A stretch of DNA of 64,000 nt from Sphingopyxis sp. YR583 (GTDB lineage Bacteria; Pseudomonadota; Alphaproteobacteria; Sphingomonadales; Sphingomonadaceae). The notes beneath the pieces were generated by a model. The model was not told where the DNA came from. It saw only the letters and a program-made list of their open reading frames with translations, and did no database searches. The DNA lies in NCBI RefSeq assembly GCF_900108295.1, contig NZ_FNWK01000002.1, forward strand, positions 434,001 to 498,000, read 5' to 3'. This document shows positions 8,731 to 17,872 of the stretch, piece after piece (the stretch's first letter is position 1; every line of letters begins with the position of its first letter). The position numbers were made by a program, and so were the translations under genes.

Positions 8731-9654
8731 CTATTCGGGGCGATTATGCGCCGCGATTTCGTCGAGCGGGATCGGAAAGACGCGCGAGCAAAAGGCGCAA
8801 TCGACGACGATATCGCCATTTTCGTCCGCCATGTCGGCGCGCTCGGCCTCCGGAAACTGTGCCAGAACCCCCGCATAATATTCGGGGTTGCAACGACACC
8901 CGCGCGATACCGCCGCACCGGCCTCGACGCGGACCTCATCTTCGTGAAACAGCCGCCAAGCGAGCGTTTCCAGCGAGGTCGCCGGATCGGTAAGCTCTTC
9001 GGCCTTCAGCGTCGTGGCGATCGTCTTGGCATGTTCCCATTCGGGATTGTCGTGCCGGACGTGCAGCCGGTCGCGGCCAACTTCGCCTTCGGGCAGATGC
9101 TGGAGCAGCAGCCCGCCTGCAAGGCAGCCCGCCTCCGCGTCGTGCCGCGCCGCCAGCTTGATCAGGCTCGAAATCTGCTCCGATTGCTCGAAATAATGTT
9201 CGGCCGCCTCGCCGATCGAGCCGCCTTCGAGTGGGACGATGCCCTGATAGCGTTCGCCCGTCGTCGCCTGATCGAAGGTGATCGCGAGAAAGCCTTCGCC
9301 GAACAAGGCAAAAAGCGTCGGATCGGACCCCATTTCGGCAAGCCGTTCGGCATCGAATTTGAGGTAACCGCGCAGTTCGCCACCCCGATAGTCGCAGACG
9401 AGCAGTTCGACCGGACCGCCGCCGGTCTGCGCCTGCAGCGTCATCTGGCCGTTCTCGTCCTTCAGCGTCGAACCGAGCAGAACGGTCAGCACCAATGCTT
9501 CGGCCAGCAGCTTTTCGGCGACCGGCGGATAATTATGGGCGCCGATGATCGTCCGCAGCGTCGGCCCCAGACGCACCAATCGCCCGCGTACATGGCGGTC
9601 GGCGATGGTGAACAGCAGGGGCTGATCGAACCAGGTTTCGATGATGTCGCTCAC
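8731..9654 (-). CDS. hslO: Redox-regulated chaperone Hsp33
   Basis: Cytoplasmic holdase activated by oxidation and unfolding, binding zinc in its reduced state. The 307-residue protein has the Hsp33 N-terminal domain and near the C-terminus the zinc centre C-x-C (CRCN) followed about 30 residues later by C-x-x-C (CAFC). The start is uncertain. GTG at 9654 (VSDIIETWF) lies ten bases after the argF stop and gives the usual N-terminus; a TTG at 9678 would overlap argF by 14 bases. Third gene of the argD-argF-hslO unit, an order I recall as common in Sphingomonadales. Confidence 0.94.
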   Translation of the reverse strand: MSDIIETWFDQPLLFTIADRHVRGRLVRLGPTLRTIIGAHNYPPVAEKLLAEALVLTVLLGSTLKDENGQMTLQAQTGGGPVELLVCDYRGGELRGYLKFDAERLAEMGSDPTLFALFGEGFLAITFDQATTGERYQGIVPLEGGSIGEAAEHYFEQSEQISSLIKLAARHDAEAGCLAGGLLLQHLPEGEVGRDRLHVRHDNPEWEHAKTIATTLKAEELTDPATSLETLAWRLFHEDEVRVEAGAAVSRGCRCNPEYYAGVLAQFPEAERADMADENGDIVVDCAFCSRVFPIPLDEIAAHNRPE

Positions 9655-9664
9655 GTCTTCGAAC

Positions 9665-10588
9665 TCACAATTTTCCAAGCGCCCATAGCAGGATCGACTT
9701 TTGGGCGTGGACGCGATTTTCGGCCTCGTCCCAGATGCGCGACTGTGGGCCGTCCATCACCGCATCGACGACTTCGTCGCCGCGGTGCGCGGGAAGGCAA
9801 TGCAGAAAAACCGCATCGCTCTTGGCGCCCGTCATCAACCGTTCGTCGACCCGATAGGGCACCATCGCCGCAATCTTGTTGTGCGCATGGTCCTGTCCCA
9901 TTGACACCCAGGTATCGGTGACGACGACATCGGCGCCTGCGACCGCTTCGCCCGCGTCGCGCATGATATCGATTCTGGCGCCCTTCCCGCGCGCGGCTTC
10001 GACAAAGCTCGCGTCGGGTTCATAGCCCTGCGGCACGCCCGCCCGAATGTTGAAGCCGAACAGTCCCGCCGCCTCGATCAGCGAGGCGAGGACATTGTTG
10101 CCGTCGCCGAGCCATGCGAGCTCGAGCCCGGGCAGCGCCTTGCCGCTCTCGACGATCGTGAGCAGGTCGGCGACGATCTGGCACGGGTGCGACAGGTCGG
10201 TGAGCCCGTTGATCACCGGCACGCTCGCATATTCGGCCAGTTCTTGCGCCTTTGCGTGATCGTCGGTGCGGATCATGATCGCATCGGCGTAACGCGACAG
10301 AACGCGCGCGGTGTCGGCGATCGTCTCGCCGCGCCCAAGCTGCGTGACGCCCGCGTCCATGATCATTGGCGTTCCGCCGAGCTGACGGATCGCGATGTCG
10401 AACGATGCGCGCGTGCGCGTCGAATTCTTCTCGAACACCATCGCGAGCACATGGTCCGCGAGCGGCGCGTCGGCATCGGCCTTGCCCTTGGGCCAGCCGG
10501 CACGCGCCGCCTTGCGATCGATCGCGTCGGCAAGCATCGCGGCGACCGCGTCCCCGCCCGCGTCGGACAGGTTCAGGAAGCTCCGCAT
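9665..10588 (-). CDS. argF: Ornithine carbamoyltransferase
   Basis: Makes citrulline from ornithine and carbamoyl phosphate in arginine synthesis. The roughly 307-residue protein shows the carbamoyl-phosphate loop STRTR (about 56-60), the HPCQ motif (about 134-137) and the ornithine-site HCLP motif (about 263-266). The ATG at 10588 shares one base with the argD stop (TGATG). A GTG one codon upstream at 10591 is an alternative that would overlap by four bases. It is translationally coupled to argD and followed by hslO. Confidence 0.97.
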   Translation of the reverse strand: MRSFLNLSDAGGDAVAAMLADAIDRKAARAGWPKGKADADAPLADHVLAMVFEKNSTRTRASFDIAIRQLGGTPMIMDAGVTQLGRGETIADTARVLSRYADAIMIRTDDHAKAQELAEYASVPVINGLTDLSHPCQIVADLLTIVESGKALPGLELAWLGDGNNVLASLIEAAGLFGFNIRAGVPQGYEPDASFVEAARGKGARIDIMRDAGEAVAGADVVVTDTWVSMGQDHAHNKIAAMVPYRVDERLMTGAKSDAVFLHCLPAHRGDEVVDAVMDGPQSRIWDEAENRVHAQKSILLWALGKL

Positions 10589-11775
10589 CACACTTCGGGC
10601 GGCGTGTAGCTCACCGCACCTGCCGACAATTTCTCGATGAATTCGGCGATGTGGTTATCGTCGATGTTCAGCGGGGGCAGCACGCGCACGACATTTTCGC
10701 CCGCCGCGACGGTCAGCAGCCCATGGTTGTCGCGCAGATGCGCGACGAACGCGCGGCTGTCCGAATTGAGCTTGAGACCGAGCATCAGGCCGACGCCGCG
10801 CACGCTGTCGAACAGCTGGTCGTGGTTGGGGATGAGCTGCTCGAGTGCGCCGCGCAGACGCTCGCCGGTCGCCTTGACCGACGCGAGGAAACCCTCTTCG
10901 AGCACGACGTCGAGTACCGCCTGTCCTGCGGCGCAGGCGAGCGGGTTACCGCCGTAGGTCGATCCATGCGTACCGATCACCATGCCGCGCGCGGCCTTTT
11001 CGGTCGCGAGGCACGCGCCCATCGGGAAGCCGCCGCCGATACCCTTGGCGCTCGCCATGATGTCGGGGGTGACGCCGAAATGCTCATAGGCGTAGAGATG
11101 GCCGGTGCGCGCGACGCCGCACTGGACTTCGTCGAACACGAGCATGAGGTCGCGCTTGTCGCAAATGTCGCGCAGCGCCTGAAGGAAGGGCTGCGACGCC
11201 GGACGGATACCGCCTTCGCCCTGAATCGGCTCGACGAGGAAGCCCGCCGTATTGTCGTCGACCAGATCGAGCGCGGCGTTGATGTCGTCAAACGGCGCAT
11301 AGGCGAAGCCCGGCAGCAGCGGGTCGAAACCCTTGCGCAGCTTTTCCTGATTGGTCGCCGAGATCGTGCCGAGTGTGCGGCCGTGGAAGGCGTTGTTGAA
11401 CGTGATGAGCGTATGTTTTTCGGCGTTGCCCGCGCTCGAATGATAGGCACGTGCGGTCTTGATCGAACATTCGACGGCCTCGGCGCCCGAGTTGGTCAGG
11501 AAGACCGTATCGGCAAACGTGTTCTCGACGAGCCGCGCGGCATAGGCCTCACCCTGCGGGCTGCCATAGAGGTTCGACACATGCATCAGCGTCGCGGCCT
11601 GATCCTGGATCGCCTTCGTCAGATGCGGATGACCGTGGCCGAGCAGGTTGACCGCGATGCCGCTCGCGAAATCCAGATAACGCTCGCCTCGCTCGCCGAT
11701 CAGATAGGCGCCCTCGCCGCGAACCGGACGCACACCGCACCGGGGGTATACGGGCATCAGCGGCGTGATCGTCAT
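10588..11775 (-). CDS. argD: Acetylornithine aminotransferase
   Basis: PLP-dependent class III aminotransferase of arginine synthesis, interconverting N-acetylornithine and N-acetylglutamate semialdehyde. It may also act on succinyldiaminopimelate. The 395-residue product has the family NSGAEA segment near 95-100, the FDEVQCG stretch (214-220) and the PLP lysine K244 in [16 protein letters not shown] 11775 is preceded by GAAAGGTG at good spacing; the GTG at 11784 sits directly on that site and is unlikely. First gene of the argD-argF-hslO unit. Confidence 0.96.
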   Translation of the reverse strand: MTITPLMPVYPRCGVRPVRGEGAYLIGERGERYLDFASGIAVNLLGHGHPHLTKAIQDQAATLMHVSNLYGSPQGEAYAARLVENTFADTVFLTNSGAEAVECSIKTARAYHSSAGNAEKHTLITFNNAFHGRTLGTISATNQEKLRKGFDPLLPGFAYAPFDDINAALDLVDDNTAGFLVEPIQGEGGIRPASQPFLQALRDICDKRDLMLVFDEVQCGVARTGHLYAYEHFGVTPDIMASAKGIGGGFPMGACLATEKAARGMVIGTHGSTYGGNPLACAAGQAVLDVVLEEGFLASVKATGERLRGALEQLIPNHDQLFDSVRGVGLMLGLKLNSDSRAFVAHLRDNHGLLTVAAGENVVRVLPPLNIDDNHIAEFIEKLSAGAVSYTPPEV

Positions 11776-11799
11776 GGCAGGCACCTTTCAGTCAAAAGT

Positions 11800-11827
11800 A
11801 AAAAGGCGACCCACAAAACGGGCCGCC
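11800..11827 (-). terminator. Rho-independent terminator, leftward
   Basis: Read leftward: GGCGGCCC (11820-11827), a seven-base loop, GGGTCGCC (11805-11812), then TTTTTACTTTT. There is one non-pairing position in the eight-base stem. It follows the luciferase-like gene ending at 11886 and lies about 25 bases before argD, so it should insulate the arginine genes from the upstream transcript. Confidence 0.75.
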
Positions 11828-11885
11828 CTTGGTCGGACCGCCCCTATACTGCCGCAGCCGGAGCCGCGTCAACACGGGGCGCGGA

Positions 11886-12875
11886 TTATCGAAGCGCCTT
11901 GCCCGCCTCGATCGTCAGCGCGAGCGAGCGCTTGCGCGCATCATGATCGTACATCGACGATGCGATGATCACCTCGTCGACGCCGGTGCGTGTAACGAAG
12001 GCTTTGAGCCCCGCAGCGATATCCTCCGTCGTTCCGACCGCCGAACATTGCAGCACATGGTCGAGGATCGCGCGCGCATTGGGCGGCAGACTGTCCTTAT
12101 AGCCTTCCAATGGCGGCTTCATCTTGCCGGGATTGCCGGTACGCAGCGCGACGAAAGCCTGTTGCTGCGACGAGGCGAGCAGTTCGGCTTCTTCGCGCGT
12201 GTCGGCGGCAAAGGCATTGAACGCCGCGGCGGCATAGGGCTCGGCAAGCTGCGCCGACGGCTTGAACTGGCGGCGATAGATGTCGAGCGCTTCGTCGAGC
12301 GCGTCGGGCGCGAAATGGCTGGCAAAGGCATATGGCAGGCCGAGCATCGCCGCGAGCTGCGCGCCGAACAGGCTCGATCCCAATATCCACAGCGGAACAT
12401 TCGTTCCCTCGCCCGGCACCGCACGGATGCCGAGACGGTCGTCGCCGGCGAGGAAGGCCTGAAGCTCGACGACATCCTGCGGAAACTGGCGCTCGTCGCT
12501 CGCAAGATTGCGTCGCAGCGCACGTGCGACAACGCCGTCCGAACCGGGCGCGCGGCCGAGGCCCAGATCGACACGACCGGGGAACAAGGCTTCGAGCGTG
12601 CCGAATTGTTCGGCGATCACCATCGGCGCATGGTTGGGAAGCATGATGCCGCCCGCCCCGATACGGATCGTCGACGTCGCCTGCCCGATATGCGCGAGCA
12701 CGACCGAGGTCGCGGCGCTCGCGATCCCCGTCATGCCGTGATGCTCGGCGACCCAATAGCGTTCGTAACCCAGCGCCTCGGCATGGCGGGCAAGGTCGGC
12801 GGCGTTGGCGAGCGATTGGGCGATCGTGCCGGTGTCGGTCACGGGCACGAGATCGAGGAAAGAGAGTTTCGTCAT
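11886..12875 (-). CDS. LLM-class (luciferase-like) flavin-dependent oxidoreductase
   Basis: A 329-residue TIM-barrel protein of the bacterial luciferase-like monooxygenase class, using reduced FMN or F420. The opening LSFLDLVPV, the WVAEHHGM segment (about 42-49), [15 protein letters not shown] (about 70-84) and LGLGRAPG (about 104-111) are typical of the subgroup that includes Escherichia coli YhbW. The substrate cannot be read from sequence. It lies downstream of, and in the same direction as, an Lrp-type regulator, 66 bases apart. Confidence 0.88.
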   Translation of the reverse strand: MTKLSFLDLVPVTDTGTIAQSLANAADLARHAEALGYERYWVAEHHGMTGIASAATSVVLAHIGQATSTIRIGAGGIMLPNHAPMVIAEQFGTLEALFPGRVDLGLGRAPGSDGVVARALRRNLASDERQFPQDVVELQAFLAGDDRLGIRAVPGEGTNVPLWILGSSLFGAQLAAMLGLPYAFASHFAPDALDEALDIYRRQFKPSAQLAEPYAAAAFNAFAADTREEAELLASSQQQAFVALRTGNPGKMKPPLEGYKDSLPPNARAILDHVLQCSAVGTTEDIAAGLKAFVTRTGVDEVIIASSMYDHDARKRSLALTIEAGKALR

Positions 12876-12941
12876 GAAACCGATATGCGGTGCGGGTTGC
12901 CGCGGTTCAAGCGCAGCCTTCGCGGGCGGCGCGAAGAAAAA

Positions 12942-13394
12942 CTATGCCCGCTCGTCCTTTGGCGAGTCCATCAGCACATAGGTCGTGATCGAATGCACCT
13001 GTGGCAGCACACCGAGCACCTCGGTGTGGAAGTGCTTGTACGCCGCCAGATCCTCGGTCTCGACGCGCAGCAGATATTCGATCGTGCCGGTGATATTGTG
13101 ACATTCGCGCACCTCGGGCGCGACCGCCATCGCCGCTTCGAAATCATTCTGCGACTTCTTCGTGTGCGACGACAGGCCGATAGTCACATAGGCGACGAAC
13201 GTCAGCCCGAGCTTTGCCGGGTCGATCACCGCGCGATAGCCCTTGATCACGCCGCTGCGTTCCAGTTCCTGCACGCGGCGCAGACAGGCCGACGGCGACA
13301 GCCCGACGCGCTCGGCGAGTTCGAGGTTCGAGATTCGCCCATCGCGCGATAGTTCGCGCAATATCTTGCGACCGATGGTGTCAATCTTGATCAT
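12942..13394 (-). CDS. Lrp/AsnC family transcriptional regulator
   Basis: A 150-residue regulator with an N-terminal winged helix-turn-helix (ISNLELAERVGLSPSACLRRVQELE) and a C-terminal RAM/AsnC ligand-binding domain (about 65-145). Such proteins sense amino acids and often control transporters. It is divergent from a LysE-type exporter across 73 bases, the classic arrangement for local control of export. The start at 13394 (MIKIDTIGRKIL) is the family N-terminus; the longer frame adds three residues from a TTG-type codon. Confidence 0.92.
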   Translation of the reverse strand: MIKIDTIGRKILRELSRDGRISNLELAERVGLSPSACLRRVQELERSGVIKGYRAVIDPAKLGLTFVAYVTIGLSSHTKKSQNDFEAAMAVAPEVRECHNITGTIEYLLRVETEDLAAYKHFHTEVLGVLPQVHSITTYVLMDSPKDERA

Positions 13395-13467
13395 AGGTTG
13401 CATAATCTATCGTAGTGCGCGCCATCTTTGCAATCCATCGCGCATCGAAACGCATTATGTTGCACGT

Positions 13468-14058
13468 ATGAACCAGGCCACTCTTGTCGCGCTCTCCGCC
13501 TTTGCGCTCGTCTCGTCGATCACGCCGGGACCGAACAATATGATGCTGATGGCGTCGGGCGCCAATTTCGGCCTCCGCCGTACGGTCCCGCACGCACTCG
13601 GCGTCGGCTTCGGCTTCACGCTGATGATCGTCCTCGTCGGAGTCGGGCTGATGGGCCTGTTCGACCTGTTCCCGATCCTGAACACAGTGCTCAAGGTCGT
13701 GAGCGTCGCCTATCTGCTGTGGCTCGCGTGGAAGATCGCCAACGCAGCCGCGCCCGACACGGAGACCGGCGCGCGCAGCAAGCCGATGACCTTCTTTCAG
13801 GCGGTGCTGTTCCAGTGGGTCAATCCCAAGGCCTGGTCGATGGCGCTGACCGCGATCGCTCTCTATGCGCCCGACCGCAATCTTGGTGCGGTACTGCTCG
13901 TCGCGATCGTTTTCGGGATCATCAACCTGCCCTCGACCAGCCTGTGGGCGGTGATGGGTCAGGTGATGCGCGGCTGGCTGTCGAGCCCGGCGCGGCTGAG
14001 GGCGTTCAACTGGACGATGGCAGCGCTGCTCGTGGGATCGCTCGCGCTGCTCATTTGA
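13468..14058 (+). CDS. LysE/RhtB family amino acid exporter
   Basis: A 196-residue inner-membrane protein with about six helices. The LysE-family signature is near the N-terminus (SSITPGPNNMMLMASGANFGLRR, roughly residues 15-37) and the conserved QWVNPKAW segment in the middle. It probably exports an amino acid or derivative; the substrate is unknown. The open frame extends upstream into the divergent regulator. ATG 13468 gives the usual N-terminus and leaves a 73-base intergenic region where the Lrp-type regulator presumably binds. Confidence 0.92.
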   Translation: MNQATLVALSAFALVSSITPGPNNMMLMASGANFGLRRTVPHALGVGFGFTLMIVLVGVGLMGLFDLFPILNTVLKVVSVAYLLWLAWKIANAAAPDTETGARSKPMTFFQAVLFQWVNPKAWSMALTAIALYAPDRNLGAVLLVAIVFGIINLPSTSLWAVMGQVMRGWLSSPARLRAFNWTMAALLVGSLALLI

Positions 14059-14122
14059 TCTGATTGCAAGGTTGTATCCCGCAACCTATGCACGGCGCTC
14101 CATCCAGCGGAGACCAAGCCCC

Positions 14123-15139
14123 ATGACCAGCCGCCGCCTCGGCAAAAGCGCCATCCATGTGTCCGACATCTGCATGGGGACGATGACCTTCGGCAGCCAG
14201 ACCGACGAGGCCGAGGCGTTTCGCGTCCTCGATCGCTGCTTCGACGCGGGGATCAATTTCTACGACACCGCCGAGGGCTATCCGGTGCCGCCCGACGTCA
14301 AATGGGTCGGCCGCACCGAAGAGATCGTCGGGCGCTGGATGAAGACCAAGCCGCGCGACGCGATCATCATGGCCACCAAGGTGTCGGGACCGAGCCATGT
14401 GTGGTTCAAGTCGCCGTGCCGGAATGGCATGACCGCGCTCGACCGCAAGAATATCATGCAGGCGGTCGACGACAGCCTCACCCGGCTCCAGACCGACTAT
14501 ATCGATCTCTACCAGACGCACTGGCCCGACCATGACGCGCCCTATGACGAGATGATGGACGCGCTCGACGAACTCGTCCGCGTCGGCAAGGTCCGCATCC
14601 TCGGCTGCTCGAACGAGACGAGCTGGGGGCTGATGAAATCGCTCGCGTCGTCGGAGAAACTGGGCGGCGCGCGCTATCATACGATCCAGAATAATTTCAG
14701 CCTCAACAACCGCCGTTTCGAGGACGAACTGGCGCAGGTTTGCCGGCAGGAAGGCGTCAGCCTGATCCCCTATTCACCGCTCGCCGGCGGCGTCCTCTCC
14801 GGCAAATATCAGGGCGGCGCGCAGCCCGAGGGTGCGCGCTTCTCCCGCTACCTCGGCATGGAGGGACGGCAGGCAGTGATGGGTCGCCGCTTCGTCAACG
14901 AAAAGAGCCTCGCTGCGACCGAACGCTATCTGGCGATCGCCGCAGAGGCGGGGCTGGATCCCGTCACCATGGCGACCGCATGGTCGAAACAGCATGACTT
15001 CGTCGCATCGACGATCGTCGGGGTCAGCGCCTTTGATCAGGTCCAGCCGATCCTCGACGCGATGGAACTCGTGCTTTCCGACGATGTGATGAAGGCGCTG
15101 CACAAGGTCAGCAAGGATATCCTCTACCCGATGGGCTGA
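14123..15139 (+). CDS. Aldo/keto reductase
   Basis: NADPH-dependent oxidoreductase of the AKR superfamily, 338 residues, (alpha/beta)8 barrel. The catalytic tetrad is visible: D48 and Y53 in NFYDTAEGYP, K86 in MATKVSG and H133 in YQTHWPD. The family cofactor end segment TIVGVSAFDQV is also present. The N-terminal half looks like the YajO/Tas-type branch that often acts on small aldehydes. It sits 64 bases after the LysE gene on the same strand and before a DUF411 gene. Neither neighbour suggests a substrate. Confidence 0.92.
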   Translation: MTSRRLGKSAIHVSDICMGTMTFGSQTDEAEAFRVLDRCFDAGINFYDTAEGYPVPPDVKWVGRTEEIVGRWMKTKPRDAIIMATKVSGPSHVWFKSPCRNGMTALDRKNIMQAVDDSLTRLQTDYIDLYQTHWPDHDAPYDEMMDALDELVRVGKVRILGCSNETSWGLMKSLASSEKLGGARYHTIQNNFSLNNRRFEDELAQVCRQEGVSLIPYSPLAGGVLSGKYQGGAQPEGARFSRYLGMEGRQAVMGRRFVNEKSLAATERYLAIAAEAGLDPVTMATAWSKQHDFVASTIVGVSAFDQVQPILDAMELVLSDDVMKALHKVSKDILYPMG

Positions 15140-15199
15140 GGCGGCCTTGCGCTTCCCGCATGGGCAGCTATTCCTGACCTCGATTTCAAGGAGTTCATC

Positions 15200-15667
15200 A
15201 TGTCCGCTGCCCGCCGCGCGTTTTTCGCCCTCGCCGCTTTTTCCGCCGTCATCGGCACCGCGCACGCGGCAAACCCGGTGATGTTCCGCGACGCGGGGTG
15301 CGGCTGCTGCCTCAAATGGCTCGAGCAGGTGAAGGCGTCGTTCGGGCAGAAGGCCGTCGTCGTGAACTCGCCCGACATGGATGCGGTCAAGGACAAGCAA
15401 GGCGTGCCGCAGGCGCTGCGCAGTTGCCACACCGTGCTCGTCGGCGGCTATGTGATCGAAGGGCATGTGCCCGCGAAAGACATCAGCCGCCTGCTCCGCG
15501 AAAAGCCGAAGGGCGTAAAAGGCCTCGCGGTTGCCGGCATGCCGACAGGATCACCCGGCATGGAGCATGGCGACCACCGCGAAGCCTATAAGGTCATGAC
15601 CTTCGGCCCCGCCGGGCAGCGCGTCTATGCGAGCTACGCCGCAAGCGGCGGCGCGCACGCACACTGA
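15200..15667 (+). CDS. DUF411 family periplasmic metal-binding protein
   Basis: A 155-residue exported protein: signal peptide (about 1-23, ending AHA), then FRDAGCGCCLKW with cysteines 34, 36 and 37, SCHTVLVGGYVIEGHVP, and a histidine-rich end (GGAHAH). This is the DUF411 fold (thioredoxin-like, CGCC), often encoded next to copper-resistance genes and thought to bind copper. No copper transporter or oxidase is nearby here. A strong AAGGAG precedes the ATG. It is convergent with the dienelactone hydrolase gene 15 bases away. Confidence 0.88.
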   Translation: MSAARRAFFALAAFSAVIGTAHAANPVMFRDAGCGCCLKWLEQVKASFGQKAVVVNSPDMDAVKDKQGVPQALRSCHTVLVGGYVIEGHVPAKDISRLLREKPKGVKGLAVAGMPTGSPGMEHGDHREAYKVMTFGPAGQRVYASYAASGGAHAH

Positions 15668-15682
15668 CCATGGCGGGCCGGC

Positions 15683-16555
15683 TCAGGCCAGCTCGGTCTT
15701 GAACAGCTCAAGCATCCGCGCCCACGCCTTTTCGGCGGCCGCCTCATTATAGGCGCGGCCGTCGGGCGGGCACCAGCCGTGCATGGCGCCAGCATAGACC
15801 TCGACCTCGTGCCACTGCGGGCGCGGTTTGAGAACCTCGGCCAGCAACAGCTTCTCGTTCGGGGTTTCCTTGTCGTCATTGTCGGCGATCGCGAAGAGAT
15901 AGCCTGCATTGGTATCGTCGATCAGCAAATGCGGGCTGTCGGGCTTGTCAGTCGCGACGCCGCCGCCGTGGAAGCTCGCCGCCGCCCCGACGCGGTTCGG
16001 GCTGAGCGCCGCGGTATAGATCGTCATCGCACCGCCCATGCAGTAACCGGTCGTGCCGATCTTGCGCTTGGTATCGACCTCCTTTTGCGCGTCGAGGAAC
16101 GCCAGATGCGCCTTGGCATCGGTTTCGACGATCGGACGCGTCAGTTGCTTGAGATAACCGAACAGCTTTTCGCGGATTGCCGGATCGTTGAAGTCGTTCG
16201 CGGCGTCGACCACCGGCGACTTCTGCCAACGATAGAAGGGATTCACGGTCAGCACGGCGTAACCTTCGGCCGCGAGCCGGTCGGCCATCTGGCGGAATGC
16301 GGGACGAAGTCCGCGGATGTCGGGCCAGACCAGAATGGCGGGATGCCTGCCCTCGGCCGGCGCGACGAAATAGGCGTCGCAGGTTCCATCGTCGGTCTTG
16401 ATCGTGACATCGCGGCCCTTCACGGGCTTGCCCGCCATCGCGCGCACCGGCAGCGCCGCAGCCAGCGCCCCCGCGCCTGCAAGCGCGGTAAAGCTACGCC
16501 GTCCGACGGCCATGCCGGCGCGATCGAGATCGGCTTCGGTGTTCTCGGTGCACAT
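15683..16555 (-). CDS. Dienelactone hydrolase family protein, Tat-exported
   Basis: An alpha/beta hydrolase of 290 residues. The N-terminus carries a twin-arginine signal (GRRSFTALAG at 18-27, then a hydrophobic run ending RAMA), so the enzyme is probably periplasmic. The nucleophile is the cysteine of GYCMGG (C172), as in dienelactone hydrolases, and a histidine near AMHGW close to the C-terminus completes the triad. The substrate is unknown; most exported members are not tied to chloroaromatic degradation. The start at 16555 is supported by AAGGAGAG. Confidence 0.88.
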   Translation of the reverse strand: MCTENTEADLDRAGMAVGRRSFTALAGAGALAAALPVRAMAGKPVKGRDVTIKTDDGTCDAYFVAPAEGRHPAILVWPDIRGLRPAFRQMADRLAAEGYAVLTVNPFYRWQKSPVVDAANDFNDPAIREKLFGYLKQLTRPIVETDAKAHLAFLDAQKEVDTKRKIGTTGYCMGGAMTIYTAALSPNRVGAAASFHGGGVATDKPDSPHLLIDDTNAGYLFAIADNDDKETPNEKLLLAEVLKPRPQWHEVEVYAGAMHGWCPPDGRAYNEAAAEKAWARMLELFKTELA

Positions 16556-16724
16556 TCAATCTCTCCTTGGGGATCATTTCGGAAAGCCGCAGAAAACTGC
16601 GCAACTTCACTCGCGATTGCATATCTCGTCCCGTGATCGGGATCGACGGAAGAGCGAAGCTAATCCAGCCCAGCTTTATAGGACAGCGGTTTTTGAGCGA
16701 GTTAATCTGTCTTCTTTTCACCAG

Positions 16725-16786
16725 TCCCGCGAAAGCGGGAAGCCAGCATCAGCCGTTGCAACTAGGTTCCGCTTTCGCGGGAATGA
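16725..16786. repeat. REP-like intergenic inverted repeat
   Basis: Two copies of a CCCGCGAAAGCGG core face each other: the left arm TCCCGCGAAAGCGGGA (16725-16740), itself nearly palindromic, and the right arm TCCGCTTTCGCGGGA ending near 16782 and followed by ATGACG. The GTCATTCCCGCGAAAGCGGGA-type unit is a widespread small interspersed repeat of proteobacterial intergenic DNA. It lies just downstream of the HAD gene stop (16791). The other 170 bases of this gap show nothing recognisable. Confidence 0.75.
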
Positions 16787-16790
16787 CGAG

Positions 16791-17453
16791 TTAGGTAGCG
16801 AGCGCCGCCACCTCGTCGAACGACAGCGCCACATGATGCACGCCGACCTCGCGGAGCATCGCGGCATGGCACGCGCGATCGACGATATGCCCTGCTCCGC
16901 AAAAGCCGACGACCGTCATCCCCGCCGCAATCGCGGCACGCGCTCCGGTCGGCGAATCCTCGATCGCGAGGCATTGCGCTGCGTCGATGCCGAGGCCCTT
17001 CGCGGCGGCGAGATAAATGTCGGGAAAGGGCTTGCCGCGATCCCAGCCGTCGGCGCTGTAGACATGCGCGCCGAAATGATGGCCGAGCCCGAACAGGCCG
17101 AGCGCCCAGCCGATATATTCGGCGCGGCTCGACGAGGCGATCGCGCGCGGCAGCGACCCCAGCGTGTCGAGAAACGCCGGTGCACCGGGGACGGCATCGA
17201 AACCCTCCATGAAGCGCGCCCGCGCGCGGGTCCGGTGCGTCTCGCGAAAATCGGCGGGGAGCGGACGCCCGAAGCGCGCCTCGATCCGCCGCTGAGTTTC
17301 CTGCCAATTGTGCCCATAATAGTCGCGCAAACTCTCTTCATAGGTGGTCGGCATGCCCACCGCGGTCAGGCTTTCCGACAGCGACAGGTTCGCGCGCACC
17401 TCGCTATCGGCGATCACGCCGTCGAAGTCGAAGATGATGGCGGCAAAGGACAT
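16791..17453 (-). CDS. HAD-superfamily phosphatase
   Basis: A 220-residue hydrolase of haloacid dehalogenase subfamily IA. Motif I is FDFDGVIADSE (nucleophile D9, general acid D11), motif II the SSSR stretch near residue 100, motif III the lysine in RGKPFPDIY, and motif IV IEDSPTG. This layout matches beta-phosphoglucomutase/sugar-phosphatase type enzymes; the substrate is uncertain. The ATG at 17453 lies five bases after the stop of the GFA gene, in a leftward glmS-GFA-HAD run. The longer open frame upstream overlaps the GFA gene. Confidence 0.88.
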   Translation of the reverse strand: MSFAAIIFDFDGVIADSEVRANLSLSESLTAVGMPTTYEESLRDYYGHNWQETQRRIEARFGRPLPADFRETHRTRARARFMEGFDAVPGAPAFLDTLGSLPRAIASSSRAEYIGWALGLFGLGHHFGAHVYSADGWDRGKPFPDIYLAAAKGLGIDAAQCLAIEDSPTGARAAIAAGMTVVGFCGAGHIVDRACHAAMLREVGVHHVALSFDEVAALAT

Positions 17454-17458
17454 AGGCG

Positions 17459-17872
17459 TCAGGGCATGACCTCGGCGTCGCGGGCATAGCCCCACGGCCC
17501 CTCGCCCGACCAGCCGCGGCCGTCGGGAAAGCTGTGCCTGATGCCGCTGAGCTGTGTGGGCGCAAAGAGGCGCATGTTGACGCCCATCAGATCGACCGCG
17601 CCGCCCATCCGCTCGATCAACCCTTCGGTCGCCGACCAGTGCGTCGTGCACCCGCAGGTCGCGCAGAAATGCAGGTCAGAATTGGGGTTCTCGCGGTCGG
17701 CGCGATTATAGGTCCGCGTTGCCCCCTCGATCACGACATCGCGCGGCGAATAATAGGCCCACAGGATGCCGTGCGAAAAGCAGAGCGAGCAATTGCACTC
17801 GGCGATCTCTTCGGGCGCCTTCGCGAGCTGCACCGAGACGGCGCCGCAGTGGCAAGAGGTTTCCCAACTCAT
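17459..17872 (-). CDS. GFA (CENP-V/glutathione-dependent formaldehyde-activating) family protein
   Basis: A 137-residue zinc protein. The expected cysteine ligands appear in SCHCGAV (near the N-terminus), CNCSLC (about 27-32) and CATCGCTTHW (about 70-79). The family was named from a formaldehyde-glutathione condensing enzyme, but most members have no known reaction, and nothing here points to formaldehyde metabolism. Its ATG overlaps the glmS stop by four bases (ATGA), so it is translationally coupled to glmS. Confidence 0.88.
   Translation of the reverse strand: MSWETSCHCGAVSVQLAKAPEEIAECNCSLCFSHGILWAYYSPRDVVIEGATRTYNRADRENPNSDLHFCATCGCTTHWSATEGLIERMGGAVDLMGVNMRLFAPTQLSGIRHSFPDGRGWSGEGPWGYARDAEVMP

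Noticed and set aside
13395..13467. Lrp operator in the divergent gap
   Set aside because: TTGCATAAT-like and CATTATGTTGC-like elements are present but do not form a clean inverted repeat, so I do not mark an operator.
16556..16720. Possible tRNA or small RNA in the 235-base gap before the HAD gene
   Set aside because: No cloverleaf-like set of stems or conserved tRNA bases found by eye. Only the REP-like element near 16725 is recognisable.
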